From the NCBI RefSeq assembly GCF_013185195.1, contig NZ_JAAZWC010000018.1:48872-112871 (forward strand): a stretch of DNA of 64,000 nt. The letters run 5' to 3'. A program made the translations under genes and the position numbers. A model generated the notes under the pieces. The model saw nothing but the letters and a program-made list of their open reading frames with translations, made no database searches and was not told the DNA's origin. This document shows, piece by piece, positions 45,262-54,686 of this stretch; within the stretch, counting starts at the first letter, position 1, and each line of letters begins with the position of its first letter. Source of the DNA: Saccharibacillus qingshengii (GTDB lineage Bacteria; Bacillota; Bacilli; Paenibacillales; Paenibacillaceae).

Positions 45262-46652
45262 GCCCGGTTTCCTCCTTTGCGCTGCCCGGTGCGGGCAGTC
45301 AGATAATAAGCCGCGTAGCACAGCAGGATGAACGGAATCCCGCAGTACAGCGCGATACGCTGCGTCGGATCAAACGCGATGCCGATACACGACAGCAGGC
45401 ACAGCAGGAACGAAGCGATCGGTACGAACGGGTAGAGCGGAGTCCGGAAGCCCAGGTCTTCGACCGAATGTCCCGCTTTGAGATAGGCCCGGCGGAACAT
45501 CAGCTGCGAAGCGCTGATGCTCATCCAGACAACCACGACGGCAAGACCCGAGATCGAGACCAGTGCGATATAGACCGTTTCCGGCGCGATGATGCTCGAC
45601 AGCAGCGCCAATACGCCGCCGGCCATACTGAGTACCAGTGCGTTAAACGGTACGCCGCGCTTATTGAGGCGCGAGAGCGAACGCGGAATCGTTCCTTTGT
45701 CCGCCAGCGACCAGAGCATGCGCGAAGACGCGTACAGACCGGAATTGGCCGCGGACAAGATGGCCGTCAAGATCACGAAGTTCATGATATCCGCCGCGTA
45801 AGGAATACCGATCCGGTCGAGCACGGCCACAAACGGGCTTTCCAGCACCCCGGCTTCGTTCATCGGCAGCAGCGCCGACAAGATGACGATCGTGCCGATA
45901 AAGAACAGAATCAATCGCACCAGCGTCGTCTTGATCGCTTTGGGAATGGTGCGGGCCGGATCGACCGTCTCCCCCGCCGCGATCCCGATCAGCTCCGTGC
46001 CGGAAAAAGCGAAATTGACAGCCAGCATGGTCAGCAGGATCGCGCTCGCCCCGTTCGGGAACCAGCCGTCAGCCGTCAGATTCGACAGCAGCGGCGCAGT
46101 CTCGCGGCCTTCCATCGGCACGATGCCAAACACGGCCGCCGCCCCGATCAGAATGAAGGCAACGATCGTCAGTACTTTGACCAGCGAGAACCAGAATTCC
46201 GATTCCGCGAACAGCCGCACGGTCAGGGCGTTCAAGAAGAAGATCAGAACCGCGAACAGCGCGCTCCAGATCCAGACGTTGATATCGGGGAACCAGCGCT
46301 GCATCAGCAGCCCGGCCGCCGTAAACTCCGAACCGAGCGCCACGGTCCAGGTCAGCCAGTACAGCCAGGCGACCGTATACCCGGTAGCGGGTCCGATATA
46401 TTTGGCGGCATAACTGTGAAAAGCGCCGGTCTCCGGCATCTGTACCGACAGCTCGCCGAGGCACAGCATCACCAGATAAACGGCGATGGCGCCGACCAGA
46501 TAAGACAGAATGGTCCCGATCGGTCCGGCCTGCTGGATCGTGTAGCCGGAGCTCAAGAAGAGCCCCGTTCCGATCACGCCGCCGAGCGAAAGCATGACGA
46601 CGTGCCGCACTTCCATTTTCCGCTGAAAATTCCCGCCGTTCTCTTGTTCCAT
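45258..46652 (-). CDS. mmuP: Amino acid permease, probable S-methylmethionine permease
   Basis: A 464-aa APC-family permease with twelve helices. The first helix has [17 protein letters not shown], and [26 protein letters not shown] is the typical helix 6-7 region of the LysP/MmuP group. The name rests on coupling to mmuM (4-nt overlap). The start at 46652 is chosen because GGGGAG lies 7 nt upstream; upstream in-frame ATGs at 46667 and 46679 lack one. A promoter and a leader terminator precede it. Confidence 0.85.
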   Translation of the reverse strand: MEQENGGNFQRKMEVRHVVMLSLGGVIGTGLFLSSGYTIQQAGPIGTILSYLVGAIAVYLVMLCLGELSVQMPETGAFHSYAAKYIGPATGYTVAWLYWLTWTVALGSEFTAAGLLMQRWFPDINVWIWSALFAVLIFFLNALTVRLFAESEFWFSLVKVLTIVAFILIGAAAVFGIVPMEGRETAPLLSNLTADGWFPNGASAILLTMLAVNFAFSGTELIGIAAGETVDPARTIPKAIKTTLVRLILFFIGTIVILSALLPMNEAGVLESPFVAVLDRIGIPYAADIMNFVILTAILSAANSGLYASSRMLWSLADKGTIPRSLSRLNKRGVPFNALVLSMAGGVLALLSSIIAPETVYIALVSISGLAVVVVWMSISASQLMFRRAYLKAGHSVEDLGFRTPLYPFVPIASFLLCLLSCIGIAFDPTQRIALYCGIPFILLCYAAYYLTARTGQRKGGNRA

Positions 46653-46681
46653 CCGTATTCTCCCCATTTCGGTCCGCATGC

Positions 46682-46712
46682 AAAAAAAAGGCGTCTTCGC
46701 ATGGAAGACGCC
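46682..46712 (-). terminator. Intrinsic terminator inside the mmuP leader
   Basis: GGCGTCTTC / GAAGACGCC perfect 9-bp stem with a 5-nt loop, then eight T on the minus strand, about 30 nt before the mmuP start and downstream of its promoter. It implies attenuation of the operon. Confidence 0.85.
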
Positions 46713-46759
46713 TCGGAAACACTTTTTCTGTTCCTGCCGGGTCCAACGATTTTCCAATC

Positions 46760-46788
46760 AATATACCGGGCTTGCCCTTCACTGTCAA
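46760..46788 (-). promoter_or_regulatory. Sigma-A type promoter of mmuP-mmuM
   Basis: Minus strand TTGACA (46788-46783), exactly 17 nt spacer, TATATT (46765-46760). Transcription should begin near 46753, giving a ~100-nt leader. Confidence 0.8.
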
Positions 46789-46944
46789 CGATTATTTCTG
46801 TCGCTTCACTGCGGTGAATCGATAATCCAAGCGATCCGAACTTTCAAAAAGCTTATGAAAGCTGACCTGTTGATCGGCAGTATTGCGCTCTCGGTCCGCC
46901 TTTGCAGGCATTGAGGCACTAATCAGGCTGCCGGCCAGGCTCTG

Positions 46945-47964
46945 CTACGCCCGGCTTATCCAGGCCAGAGCGATAGGCAGCCGCTCGGCAAAGTCTTCCG
47001 GGTAATCGTGCTCCATGCCGGGCACGATCTCCAACCGGCATTCCAGACCGGCTTCCTGCATCGCCTGTGACATCGCTTCGGCGGATTCGCGGCCTTCTTC
47101 GTCCGCTTCGCCCGCGATCAGCACGCTGCGAGGCGTCCGCTCTTCCAGCCGGTCCAGCGCGCCGATCCACTCGCCGGGTTCATCCAGCCAGGGAGAAACC
47201 AGCACCAGGCCGTCCGCCGGAAATTCGTCGTGCAGCAGCGCGTTCAGCGCCACTTCCGCTCCGGCCGAAAAAGCGCCCAGCACCACGGGAGCGGCGCCTC
47301 CTCCCGAAGCTTCTCCGCGAAGAGCGAGCAGATGTTCGCGCAGCTCCGCCGCGCCCAGATCGATATCGTCCCATCCGAAAGTATCCGAGAACCGGATCTG
47401 CGAAGAACGCACCAGTCCGACCGTCCAGCCGGCTGCAAGAGCGGCTCTCCAGAAAGGCTCCGCGTCGCCCTCGTTCTCCTGATCGCCGTGCAGCACGAGC
47501 AGCAGCGGACCGCAGGCCTCTTCGTCCCGGTCCGCCGCCGCGATCGTATCGGCTTCCGGCTTCGGAGCAGCCGAGGAAGCCGGAGCTTCCGGATACAATA
47601 CCGTCAGCGCCGGAGCTTCGCCTGCCAGCGCCGCTTCTTCGCGCCGCCCGCTCAGATCCGCGAGTTCCGCAAATCCTTCGCGCCCGCGCAGCGTGTCCAG
47701 ATCGTCGTCTTCCAGCAGATAGTCCGCCGGATACCAGAAACCGCGTTCCTGAACCGCTTCGCGCAGCAGCGCAAACGCTTCGTCTTCGCGGCCGGCAGCG
47801 GCGGCCAGCGCATACAGCAGATTCATCTGCCGGGCATCGGCCTGCCCCGACAGCCTGTCGGCTTCGGTGTGTTCGCGCACGAACAGATAGGCTTCTTCCG
47901 CTCCGGAAGCTTCGCGCAGACGAAGCGCTTCGTTAAACAGGCGGGTTGCCGTCCATTTTCCCAT
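46945..47964 (-). CDS. Alpha/beta-hydrolase with a helical N-terminal region
   Basis: A 339-aa protein. Residues about 1-105 are helical and TPR-like (AEEAYLFVREHTEADR, NLLYALAAAAGREDEAFALLREAV); residues about 150-335 are an alpha/beta-hydrolase fold with nucleophile elbow LGAFSAGAEVAL, a likely acidic residue near LIAGEADEEG and the catalytic His in PGMEHDYPEDF. It is cytosolic, with an unknown substrate. The gene starts 8 nt after map and is probably in the DUF523 - map - hydrolase operon. Confidence 0.8.
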   Translation of the reverse strand: MGKWTATRLFNEALRLREASGAEEAYLFVREHTEADRLSGQADARQMNLLYALAAAAGREDEAFALLREAVQERGFWYPADYLLEDDDLDTLRGREGFAELADLSGRREEAALAGEAPALTVLYPEAPASSAAPKPEADTIAAADRDEEACGPLLLVLHGDQENEGDAEPFWRAALAAGWTVGLVRSSQIRFSDTFGWDDIDLGAAELREHLLALRGEASGGGAAPVVLGAFSAGAEVALNALLHDEFPADGLVLVSPWLDEPGEWIGALDRLEERTPRSVLIAGEADEEGRESAEAMSQAMQEAGLECRLEIVPGMEHDYPEDFAERLPIALAWISRA

Positions 47965-47971
47965 ATCGCCC

Positions 47972-48718
47972 CTACTTCGTCAGGATGATCGGCGCGCCCT
48001 TGGTGACGATCATCGTGTGTTCGTATTGGGCGACGAAGCTTCCGTCGTCCGCGCGGAGCGTCCAGCCGTCGTTCGCATCTTCGAACACTTCGCGCGCATT
48101 CGTCGACACGAACGGCTCAAACGCGATCACCGAACCTTCTTTCCACAGATCGGTATCGGTCGGGTCGTAGTAGCTCAGGATGTATTCCGGCTCGTCGTGC
48201 AGCGAAGTGCCGATTCCGTGTCCCGTCAGCGTCTCGATAATATTGAACCCGTGTTGGCGTGCCACATTATAAGCCGCTTTGCCTGCGTTGTTGCGCTTGG
48301 AACCGGCTTTGATCTTCGCGGCTCCCGCTTCGAATGCCAGCACGGACGCCTCGCACAGCGTAACCAGACGCGGGTCGCCCTGACCGACAACAAACGAGAC
48401 TCCCGTATCGGCAAAGTAACCGTCGCAGGAAGCGGACACATCCACGTTTACAAGGTCGCCTTCTTGAATGACGCGTTCTCCCGGGATGCCGTGAGCCACT
48501 TCTTCATTGACGCTGATACAAGTATATCCCGGAAAATCGTAGGTCGATTTCGGGGCCGAGACTGCGCCGTGTTCTTCGAACAATTCGGCGGCGCGGAGAT
48601 CCAGATCGATCGTGCGTACGCCGGGTTTGGTCATTGCCTTCAGTTCGTCCCGGATGAGCGCTACGATCCGTCCGATTTTTTTTAGTCCTTCGATTTCCTG
48701 TTCCGTTTTGGCTATCAT
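47972..48718 (-). CDS. map: Type I methionyl aminopeptidase
   Basis: A 248-aa metalloprotease that removes N-terminal Met from new proteins. The dinuclear-metal ligands are in place: NVDVSASCDGYFADTGVSF (two Asp), TGHGIGTSLHDEPE (His), IAFEPF (Glu) and AQYEHTMIV (Glu). The start overlaps the stop of the DUF523 gene (ATGA). It is located away from the ribosomal-protein cluster where many Firmicute map genes lie, so it may be a second copy. Confidence 0.94.
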   Translation of the reverse strand: MIAKTEQEIEGLKKIGRIVALIRDELKAMTKPGVRTIDLDLRAAELFEEHGAVSAPKSTYDFPGYTCISVNEEVAHGIPGERVIQEGDLVNVDVSASCDGYFADTGVSFVVGQGDPRLVTLCEASVLAFEAGAAKIKAGSKRNNAGKAAYNVARQHGFNIIETLTGHGIGTSLHDEPEYILSYYDPTDTDLWKEGSVIAFEPFVSTNAREVFEDANDGWTLRADDGSFVAQYEHTMIVTKGAPIILTK

Positions 48719-49197
48719 GCTTGTTCTCCTTTGAATGTAAAATGGGATGCCTGCCGGTAATCGTGCTCCGACTGCACCTGTACTCCATGCCGCCGCAGCA
48801 GCGCAGACGTCACGCCGTGTCCGGCGATCTTGACGCCTGCAAATTCCCCGTTATAGATGGCGGCACTGCCGCACGACGGGCTGTTTTCTTTGAGAATCAC
48901 GGTATGCGCCCCGACTTCCAGCGCTTTGTCGAGCGTCAGCTGCGCTCCGCGCAGATACAGCTCCGTAACATCCGTTCCGGAACGTTCGACGACGCGTGCG
49001 CGTCCGTCCAGCACATCGTCTCCGCTGCCGCCCACAATCTCCGCCGGTTCGCGAGGCGTCGCAAATCCGCCCATCAATTCCGGGCAGACCGCTATGGCTT
49101 CGCCTGCCTCAAGCAGCTCCCGCACACTCTCTTCCAGACTGTCCGTACCGTTGTAGCGGACCACAAACCCTGCCAGGCAGGAACTGACCAATATCAT
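48715..49197 (-). CDS. DUF523 family protein
   Basis: A 160-aa protein of the conserved DUF523 family: ILVSSCLAGFVVRYNG near the N-terminus, AVCPELMGGFATPREPAEI and LKENSPSCGSAAIYNG later. The conserved Cys residues suggest a metal or Fe-S-binding, possibly desulfidase-related, role, not proven. It is the first gene of the operon with map. Confidence 0.87.
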   Translation of the reverse strand: MILVSSCLAGFVVRYNGTDSLEESVRELLEAGEAIAVCPELMGGFATPREPAEIVGGSGDDVLDGRARVVERSGTDVTELYLRGAQLTLDKALEVGAHTVILKENSPSCGSAAIYNGEFAGVKIAGHGVTSALLRRHGVQVQSEHDYRQASHFTFKGEQA

Positions 49198-49236
49198 GTC
49201 TTCCCCTCCATGCCGTTATCCGCTATTATACCACGT

Positions 49237-50355
49237 TCACCAGCCGAGTATTCGCTGCAGTTCGGGTACAAGCTTATCGGCCATTTTGACGTTTCCCTGT
49301 ACGGAAGGATGCAGCGCATCCGTATAATCGCCCGTATCCGGAGCCAGCCAGCTTTCCGTCGAAATGAGATGCACCCGCTGATCGCCGGCTTTCTGACGAA
49401 GAAGCGCCGCTTCCTGTGTCTCTTTGTCCATATAGCCGTTCAAAGGACGGATGACGATCAGCTCCGTTTGCGGATAAATGCTGCGCAGCCGCTTCAGAAA
49501 GCCGGCATAGGCGCTTTGGAACGTAGAGCCGGCAACCTGGGCGCGTTCATCGTTCGTTCCCAGATTGATCACAACCGCATCGGGCTGCCGAGCCGCGTCA
49601 ACCTTCCACGGCGGCGAGTCCGCATAATCGAGCGGCTGAAGCCGGAAATACTGTTCGCTCATGCCGGAAGGAGGCAGTCCGTTGCAGGAAACGCCGTCCG
49701 TGAGGCACATCCCCGTATAGGCAATCTGCGTATGGTCCGCGTTCAGCCGCTCGCCGGTGAGCCAGGCGTAGGACTCGATCGAAACGTTCGGCGTTTTGTA
49801 CCCGACGGTAATCGAATCGCCAATGAATTCGATCAGGCGGCCCCGCTCCGGGGGAGCGACCGTGTAGGCGTCTTTATCGAGCAGCAGCCCTTTGAAAACG
49901 GCCACGTCCCGGATATTTCGGGTAACCAACGTCAGCGTATGCTCGCCTTCTGCCAGAGGGGAAGACGTCAGGTTGACGGTACCCGAAGCATTTTTGTACA
50001 GATTATAAGGACCTCGGTCGATCGATACGAACAGATCGGATCCGGCGGGCGGAGCCGTGTAACCGAGTTTGAGTCTTACGCTAGTGCCTGTAAAAGCCGT
50101 CGTCAGCGACGTTCCGGACCAATATCCCCGGTACGTATCCGTTTCCGAGGCGTCCCAGCGTCCCGTGTAACGGATATTCGGATCATTCGGGCCGACAGAT
50201 ACCCGTCCGACGTCCATGAGCCCGTGCGAAGGCGCAGCCAGCAATACCATTGCCGTTATCCACACCAGCACGAGCCAGAATCGTCCGGACCGTCTGAACC
50301 GGCGGAATGGGGCTGAGGGTTCGTCATAGCCGGAATCGGACCTGCACATATTCAA
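49237..50355 (-). CDS. Membrane-anchored or secreted SGNH hydrolase, CE2-like
   Basis: A 372-aa protein with an uncleaved-looking or signal-anchor segment (FWLVLVWITAMVLLAAPSHG, about 26-45), a beta-sandwich (about 50-170) and an SGNH domain with IEFIGDSITVGY, INLGTNDERAQ and DALHPSVQGN. It resembles acetylxylan or peptidoglycan/glycan esterases of family CE2 acting outside the membrane. The TTG at 50355 is preferred because AAAGGAG lies 8 nt upstream; the ATG at 50349 is the alternative. Shares architecture, not close identity, with the esterase at 8844-9899. Confidence 0.8.
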   Translation of the reverse strand: MNMCRSDSGYDEPSAPFRRFRRSGRFWLVLVWITAMVLLAAPSHGLMDVGRVSVGPNDPNIRYTGRWDASETDTYRGYWSGTSLTTAFTGTSVRLKLGYTAPPAGSDLFVSIDRGPYNLYKNASGTVNLTSSPLAEGEHTLTLVTRNIRDVAVFKGLLLDKDAYTVAPPERGRLIEFIGDSITVGYKTPNVSIESYAWLTGERLNADHTQIAYTGMCLTDGVSCNGLPPSGMSEQYFRLQPLDYADSPPWKVDAARQPDAVVINLGTNDERAQVAGSTFQSAYAGFLKRLRSIYPQTELIVIRPLNGYMDKETQEAALLRQKAGDQRVHLISTESWLAPDTGDYTDALHPSVQGNVKMADKLVPELQRILGW

Positions 50356-50499
50356 TCGTTTCTCTCCTTTGTTAACGGGATCAAGCACTTGTCTGGTTTA
50401 TTTTGTAAGTTTAATCCCGCTTCCATTATACTTGTTTTTTGTTGGCGTTTCAGCTTTCTCATTCTTCTGGATAGTTTTCGGACAAAAAAATTTAATGCC

Positions 50500-50536
50500 A
50501 AAAAACCCCGACAACGCATAAGGTTGTCGGGGTTTG
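50500..50536 (-). terminator. Rho-independent terminator after the alcohol dehydrogenase gene
   Basis: Perfect AACCCCGACAAC / GTTGTCGGGGTT 12-bp stem with TTTTTT on the minus strand, 9 nt after the stop codon. Confidence 0.9.
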
Positions 50537-50544
50537 CGAACTTT

Positions 50545-51585
50545 TTACAGAGTGGAAATATCGATCACGAATCTGTATTTGACGTCGGAAGCCATGACGC
50601 GCTCCCAGGCTTCATCGATCCGGTCGGCGGAAATAACTTCGATCTCCGGCTTAATGCCGTGCTCGGCGCAGAAGTCCAGCATTTCCTGCGTTTCGCGAAT
50701 ACCGCCGATCGAAGACCCCGCGAACGAACGGCGCTTCGGAATCAGCGAGAACACTTGAACCGGCAGCGGCTCCGAAGGAGCGCCGACATTGACCAGCGTA
50801 CCGTCTACCGCAAGCAGCGACAGATAAGCGTTGATATCGATCTTGGCGCTTACCGTATTGATGATCAGATCAAACGAGTTCGCCAGCGTCTTGAATGTTT
50901 CTTCGTCGCTTGTCGCATAATAATGGCTGGCTCCAAGCTTCAAGCCGTCTTCTTTCTTTTTGAGGGATTGGGACAGAACCGTCACTTCGGCGCCCATGGC
51001 ATGTGCCAATTTGACCGCCATATGTCCGAGACCGCCAAGACCCACGACAGCGATCTTTTTGCCGGGAGCCGCTCCCCAGTGGCGCAGAGGCGAGTACGTC
51101 GTGATACCGGCGCACAGCAGCGGAGCCGCCGCGTCAAGTTCCAGCGCGTCCGGAATCCGGACAACAAAGTCCTGCGTAACTACGATGTGCGTCGCATAGC
51201 CGCCCTGTGTGTACTGGCCGTAGCGATCGACCGATCCGTACGTACCGGTCATGCCTTCTTCGCAGTACTGCTCTTCGCCGTCGTGACAATGTGCACATTT
51301 GCCGCAGGAATCGACCATACAGCCAACGCCGACCCGGTCGCCGACCGCGTATTTGGTGACTTCCGGTCCGACCTGCGATACGATTCCGGCAATTTCGTGT
51401 CCCGGTACAAACGGATATTGAACAGGTCCCCATTCGCCGCGTGCGCTGTGAATATCGGAATGACAGATTCCTGCATATTTGATTTCGATCAGTACATCTT
51501 GGGCTTTCAGATCCCGACGTTCAATTTCGGTGCTTGTGAACGGCTGGTCCGCTCCATGGACAGCTTTTGCATTCGCGGTTATCAT
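50545..51585 (-). CDS. Zinc-dependent alcohol dehydrogenase
   Basis: A 346-aa medium-chain dehydrogenase of the cinnamyl-alcohol/AdhA type. Catalytic zinc ligands are in GICHSD and GHE; the structural zinc site is [16 protein letters not shown]; the NADP(H) loop is [11 protein letters not shown]. It probably reduces reactive aldehydes. It is divergent from an AdhR-like MerR regulator gene, and an AdhR-like operator with a MerR-type long spacer lies in its promoter, so induction by aldehydes is likely. Confidence 0.92.
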   Translation of the reverse strand: MITANAKAVHGADQPFTSTEIERRDLKAQDVLIEIKYAGICHSDIHSARGEWGPVQYPFVPGHEIAGIVSQVGPEVTKYAVGDRVGVGCMVDSCGKCAHCHDGEEQYCEEGMTGTYGSVDRYGQYTQGGYATHIVVTQDFVVRIPDALELDAAAPLLCAGITTYSPLRHWGAAPGKKIAVVGLGGLGHMAVKLAHAMGAEVTVLSQSLKKKEDGLKLGASHYYATSDEETFKTLANSFDLIINTVSAKIDINAYLSLLAVDGTLVNVGAPSEPLPVQVFSLIPKRRSFAGSSIGGIRETQEMLDFCAEHGIKPEIEVISADRIDEAWERVMASDVKYRFVIDISTL

Positions 51586-51638
51586 AAAAAACCTCCTGTG
51601 ATGTGGGTAATGGAATTGGTTCTGACTCCATGCTAAAC

Positions 51639-51661
51639 CTTACAGTTAACTCTAAGTCAAG
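51639..51661 (-). promoter_or_regulatory. MerR/AdhR-type promoter of the alcohol dehydrogenase gene
   Basis: Minus strand TTGACT, a 19-nt spacer containing TAGAGTTAACTGTA and TAGCAT. The long spacer with a dyad is the classical MerR-activated promoter layout; the CTTA.AGTTAACT.TAAG core resembles the Bacillus AdhR box. Confidence 0.75.
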
Positions 51662-51688
51662 CGGTAATTTTCGTGAAGGGCATTTGCT

Positions 51689-51757
51689 TTGACATCTCTG
51701 CGGCCCGATGATAAGATTTCGATCAGACCCCAAGCTAGAGTTAACTCTAAGTCGAGC
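51689..51757 (+). promoter_or_regulatory. Promoter and autoregulatory box of the merR-type gene
   Basis: TTGACA (51689-51694), 17 nt, TAAGAT (51712-51717). The perfect palindrome TAGAGTTAACTCTA (51735-51748) lies just downstream of the likely start site, so binding there should repress. Confidence 0.75.
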
Positions 51758-51778
51758 TTGTACAGACAGGAGAATCCC

Positions 51779-52189
51779 ATGAAAACCTACTCGATCGGCC
51801 AGGCTGCAAAAGTCCTGAACCTGACTCCCTACGCCCTGCGCTATTATGACAAAGAAGGGCTGATGCCTTTCCTGGAACGCAGCGCCAGTGGCACGCGCTT
51901 TTTCAAAGAATCCGATATCGCCTCTCTCAAAATTGTGGACTGCCTCAAATCGACCGGCATGCCGATCAAGGAAATCAAGACATTCATCGACTGGTGCTCC
52001 GAAGGCGACTCGACGCTGCAGCAGCGCCACGACATGTTCCAGGAACGCAAAGCGGTGGTCGAAGCCCATATGGCCGCTCTGGTCGAAACGATGAAAGTGA
52101 TCGAACATAAATGTGCCTATTACGAGGAAGCGTTGGAGGCCGGCACGGAAGACGTGCACAAAGACAATTGGGCCGCTCAACCGCGATAA
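51779..52189 (+). CDS. MerR-family regulator, AdhR/NmlR-like
   Basis: A 136-aa regulator: winged helix (YSIGQAAKVLNLTPYALRYYDKEGL, about 4-28), GTRFFKESDIASLKIV and a dimerisation coiled coil (about 78-120). Cys55 sits near the position of the redox/electrophile-sensing Cys of B. subtilis AdhR. It probably senses aldehydes and activates the divergent dehydrogenase gene while repressing itself. CAGGAG precedes the start. Confidence 0.87.
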   Translation: MKTYSIGQAAKVLNLTPYALRYYDKEGLMPFLERSASGTRFFKESDIASLKIVDCLKSTGMPIKEIKTFIDWCSEGDSTLQQRHDMFQERKAVVEAHMAALVETMKVIEHKCAYYEEALEAGTEDVHKDNWAAQPR

Positions 52190-52207
52190 CGTACAGCCTG
52201 GAACAAC

Positions 52208-52248
52208 AAAAAGGACGCCCCGGTTATTCACCGGAGCGTCCTTTTGTC
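52208..52248. terminator. Bidirectional terminator between merR-type gene and glmS
   Basis: AAAAGGACGC ... GCGTCCTTTTG with inner CCGGT/ACCGG pairing, placed between convergent genes. Confidence 0.88.
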
Positions 52249-52291
52249 TATTGATTTATTGGTTTGGAGAAAGTACGCTTGAGCCGATTTC

Positions 52292-54124
52292 CTACTCGAC
52301 CGTTACGCTTTTCGCCAGGTTACGAGGCTTGTCGACATCCAGGCCAAGAGCAAGGGAAGCATAGTAGGACAGCAGTTGCAGAGCGACCACGGACAGCGAA
52401 GCGGTAAGAAGCGGCAGTGTCTTCGGAATCGTAAATACCGAATCGACGGACTTCATCAGTTCTTTCGCATCTTCTTCGTAGCAGATCGTCAGAACGACGC
52501 CGCCGCGGGCTTTGACTTCCTTGATGTTGCTGACCGTTTTCTCGATCAGGGCCTGTTCGGTCGCCAGTGCGATAACCGGCACGCCGTCTTCGATCAAGGC
52601 AAGCGTACCGTGTTTCAGTTCGCCGGCTGCATAAGCTTCGGAATGGATATACGAAATCTCTTTGAGCTTCAGCGAACCTTCTTGAGCTGCTGCATAGTCA
52701 ATGCCGCGTCCGATGAAGAACAGGTGCTTCTGGGAAGAGAAGTTCTCCGCATGCACTTTCGCTTCGCCTTCGCGGGCCAGAATCGACTCAACCTGCTCCG
52801 GCAGAGCCTGCATGGCCGCCAGCGTCTCGGCTACCTGAGCTTCCGTCTGCGTGCCGCGTACCTGCGCGAAGTACAGACCCAGCAGGTAGAATGCGATCAG
52901 CTGGGACGTATACGCCTTGGTCGAAGCCACGGCGATTTCCGGTCCGGCCAGCGTGGCAATTACGTCATCCGCATCGCGTGCGATCGAACTGCCGACTACA
53001 TTCGTGATCGCCAGAACGTGTGCGCCGTTGGCATGCGCTTCGCGCAGAGCTGCCAGCGTATCCGCCGTTTCGCCCGACTGACTGACCACGATAACCAGCG
53101 TTTCCGGAGTGATGATCGGCGAACGGTAACGGTATTCGGAAGCGACATCCGTTTCAACCGGAATGCGTACCAGACGTTCGAGTACCGTACGTCCTACGAG
53201 GCCGGCATGGTAAGCCGTTCCGCAGGCGATGATCTGTACGTTACGGATATTTTTGATCTGCTCGTCCGTCATATGGAAGTCCGGCAGCACGACTTTTTTG
53301 CCGGTTTCGTCTACGCGTCCGCGCATCGTGTCTTGGTAAGCTCTAGGCTGCTCGTGAATTTCCTTGTGCATGAAATGCTCGTAGCCGCCTTTTTCCGCCG
53401 TTACCGCGTCCCATTCGATGTACGTCATTTCCCGGGTAATGGCATTGCCTTCGATCGTCATCAGCTTGACACTGTCGCGGGTCAGAAGAGCCATTTCGCC
53501 GTCGTTCAAGATGAAAACGTTACGGGTATACTTTAAGATGGCCGGAATATCCGAACCGATGAAGTTTTCGTTTTCGCCGATTCCGATAATCAGAGGGCTT
53601 GCATGACGAACCGCTACGATGCGATCCGGTTCATATTCGGTCAGCACGCCAAGCGCAAAAGCGCCGCGCAGATGCTTGATCGTTTTTTGGACGGCTTCCA
53701 CGATGTCGCCATTATACTCGCGCGCCACCAGGTGGGAAATGACTTCCGTATCCGTTTCGGAAACGAATTCGACGCCGCTTGCGATCAGTTCGTCTTTGAG
53801 CTCCAGATAGTTCTCGATAATGCCGTTGTGTACAACCGAGAATTTCTGCGTGACATCCGTATGCGGGTGGGAGTTCACATCCGAAGGCTTGCCGTGCGTT
53901 GCCCAGCGGGTATGTCCGATGCCGACCGAACCGACCAAAGGAGCCGTTTCCAGCTTGTTTTCCAGGTTGACCAGACGGCCCAGCGCTTTTGTCACACGCA
54001 GACCTTCGTTTGTATATACGGCGATTCCCGCCGAGTCATACCCGCGGTATTCAAGCTTAGAGAGACCTTCGATCAGGACGTCCTGCGTATTTCTCGCTCC
54101 AATGTACCCTACGATTCCACACAT
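52292..54124 (-). CDS. glmS: Glutamine--fructose-6-phosphate aminotransferase
   Basis: A 610-aa enzyme that makes glucosamine-6-phosphate, the first step to UDP-GlcNAc. N-terminal glutaminase with Cys2 (MCGIVGYIG) and GHTRWATHG, then two SIS sugar-isomerase domains (VSQSGETADTL; GRGIDYAAAQEGSLKLKEISYIHSEAYAAGELKHG) and the C-terminal DKPRNLAKSVTVE. It follows glmM, but a ~560-nt leader containing a glmS ribozyme lies between the two genes, so glucosamine-6-phosphate should switch it off by mRNA self-cleavage. Confidence 0.97.
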   Translation of the reverse strand: MCGIVGYIGARNTQDVLIEGLSKLEYRGYDSAGIAVYTNEGLRVTKALGRLVNLENKLETAPLVGSVGIGHTRWATHGKPSDVNSHPHTDVTQKFSVVHNGIIENYLELKDELIASGVEFVSETDTEVISHLVAREYNGDIVEAVQKTIKHLRGAFALGVLTEYEPDRIVAVRHASPLIIGIGENENFIGSDIPAILKYTRNVFILNDGEMALLTRDSVKLMTIEGNAITREMTYIEWDAVTAEKGGYEHFMHKEIHEQPRAYQDTMRGRVDETGKKVVLPDFHMTDEQIKNIRNVQIIACGTAYHAGLVGRTVLERLVRIPVETDVASEYRYRSPIITPETLVIVVSQSGETADTLAALREAHANGAHVLAITNVVGSSIARDADDVIATLAGPEIAVASTKAYTSQLIAFYLLGLYFAQVRGTQTEAQVAETLAAMQALPEQVESILAREGEAKVHAENFSSQKHLFFIGRGIDYAAAQEGSLKLKEISYIHSEAYAAGELKHGTLALIEDGVPVIALATEQALIEKTVSNIKEVKARGGVVLTICYEEDAKELMKSVDSVFTIPKTLPLLTASLSVVALQLLSYYASLALGLDVDKPRNLAKSVTVE

Positions 54125-54224
54125 AATATATATTTCCTCCGCTCATGATTTGGGTTGAAATCTTCGAGCTTGAGCGGTAGGCCAAACCAAAAAAAGCTTA
54201 CGGTTCGAAAAGAAAACATCTTGG

Positions 54225-54258
54225 GGAGCCGTCTGTCCCATTTGGGCGGACGGCTCTC
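54225..54258 (-). repeat. Second stem-loop in the glmS leader
   Basis: GAGAGCCGTC / GACGGCTCCC with an inner CCC/GGG pair and an AAAT loop; a U-rich stretch (TGTTTTCTTTTC) follows 8 nt later. It lies between the terminator-like hairpin and the glmS start. Confidence 0.6.
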
Positions 54259-54294
54259 TGGAAGGCAGACTACTCCCGCCGATCGTTTGATTTT

Positions 54295-54342
54295 TCAAAA
54301 AACGGACGCTTTGAAGCCTCGGCTTCTCGCTTTTTGTCCGCC
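54295..54342 (-). terminator. Terminator-like hairpin between the glmS ribozyme and glmS
   Basis: Minus strand CGGAC ... GTCCG outer stem enclosing GAAGCC/GGCTTC, followed directly by TTTTTTG. It lies within the leader, after the ribozyme, about 170 nt before the start codon, and looks like an intrinsic terminator or attenuator. Confidence 0.7.
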
Positions 54343-54404
54343 GTGTAAGCTTTCGTGTTTGGACCTGCCACACGAAAAGCCCGTTGATTAAGCACCCGCG
54401 AATT

Positions 54405-54580
54405 CGTTTGTGCGGCCAGTCGCCTGTCCGTTTTTCGAGATTCGCTTACGGTTCGATGCAGTACCGGGAGGTCCCCGCCGAATATTTCGAACACCTCCAC
54501 CTCGTCAGCTTGAGCCGCTCATCCCCGTCGGACTTTCGTCCTTCGGCGTTCCGGTCCGGCGCCCAAGCTCTGGCGCTTGT
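54405..54580 (-). ncRNA. glmS ribozyme (glucosamine-6-phosphate-activated)
   Basis: Minus strand sequence contains the class hallmarks in order: AGCGCCAGAGC at the cleavage site (between 54577 and 54576), GGGCGCC, then GACGAGGTGGAGG, TTCGGCGGGG and CCTCCCGG (to about 54463), followed by the P4-like AACCGTAAGCGAA. In this RNA class glucosamine-6-phosphate acts as cofactor for self-cleavage and the mRNA is then degraded. It lies upstream of glmS as expected, but the ribozyme-to-gene distance is large. Confidence 0.93.
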
Positions 54581-54648
54581 TGAATCCCAACCTCACAATC
54601 CTCGCTCTCTGTATAGAAGTCGGACTTATGCAGTCCCTCTTGCAATCA

Positions 54649-54682
54649 TAAAAGGTGCCCGCCTGAACGCAAGCGGGCACCT
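54649..54682 (-). terminator. Stem-loop at the 5' end of the glmS transcript, possibly the glmM terminator
   Basis: Perfect AGGTGCCCGC / GCGGGCACCT stem with a 10-nt loop followed by TTTTATG. It comes right after a promoter, so it could end glmM transcripts and also cap the 5' end of glmS mRNA. Confidence 0.65.
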
Positions 54683-54686
54683 CCAC

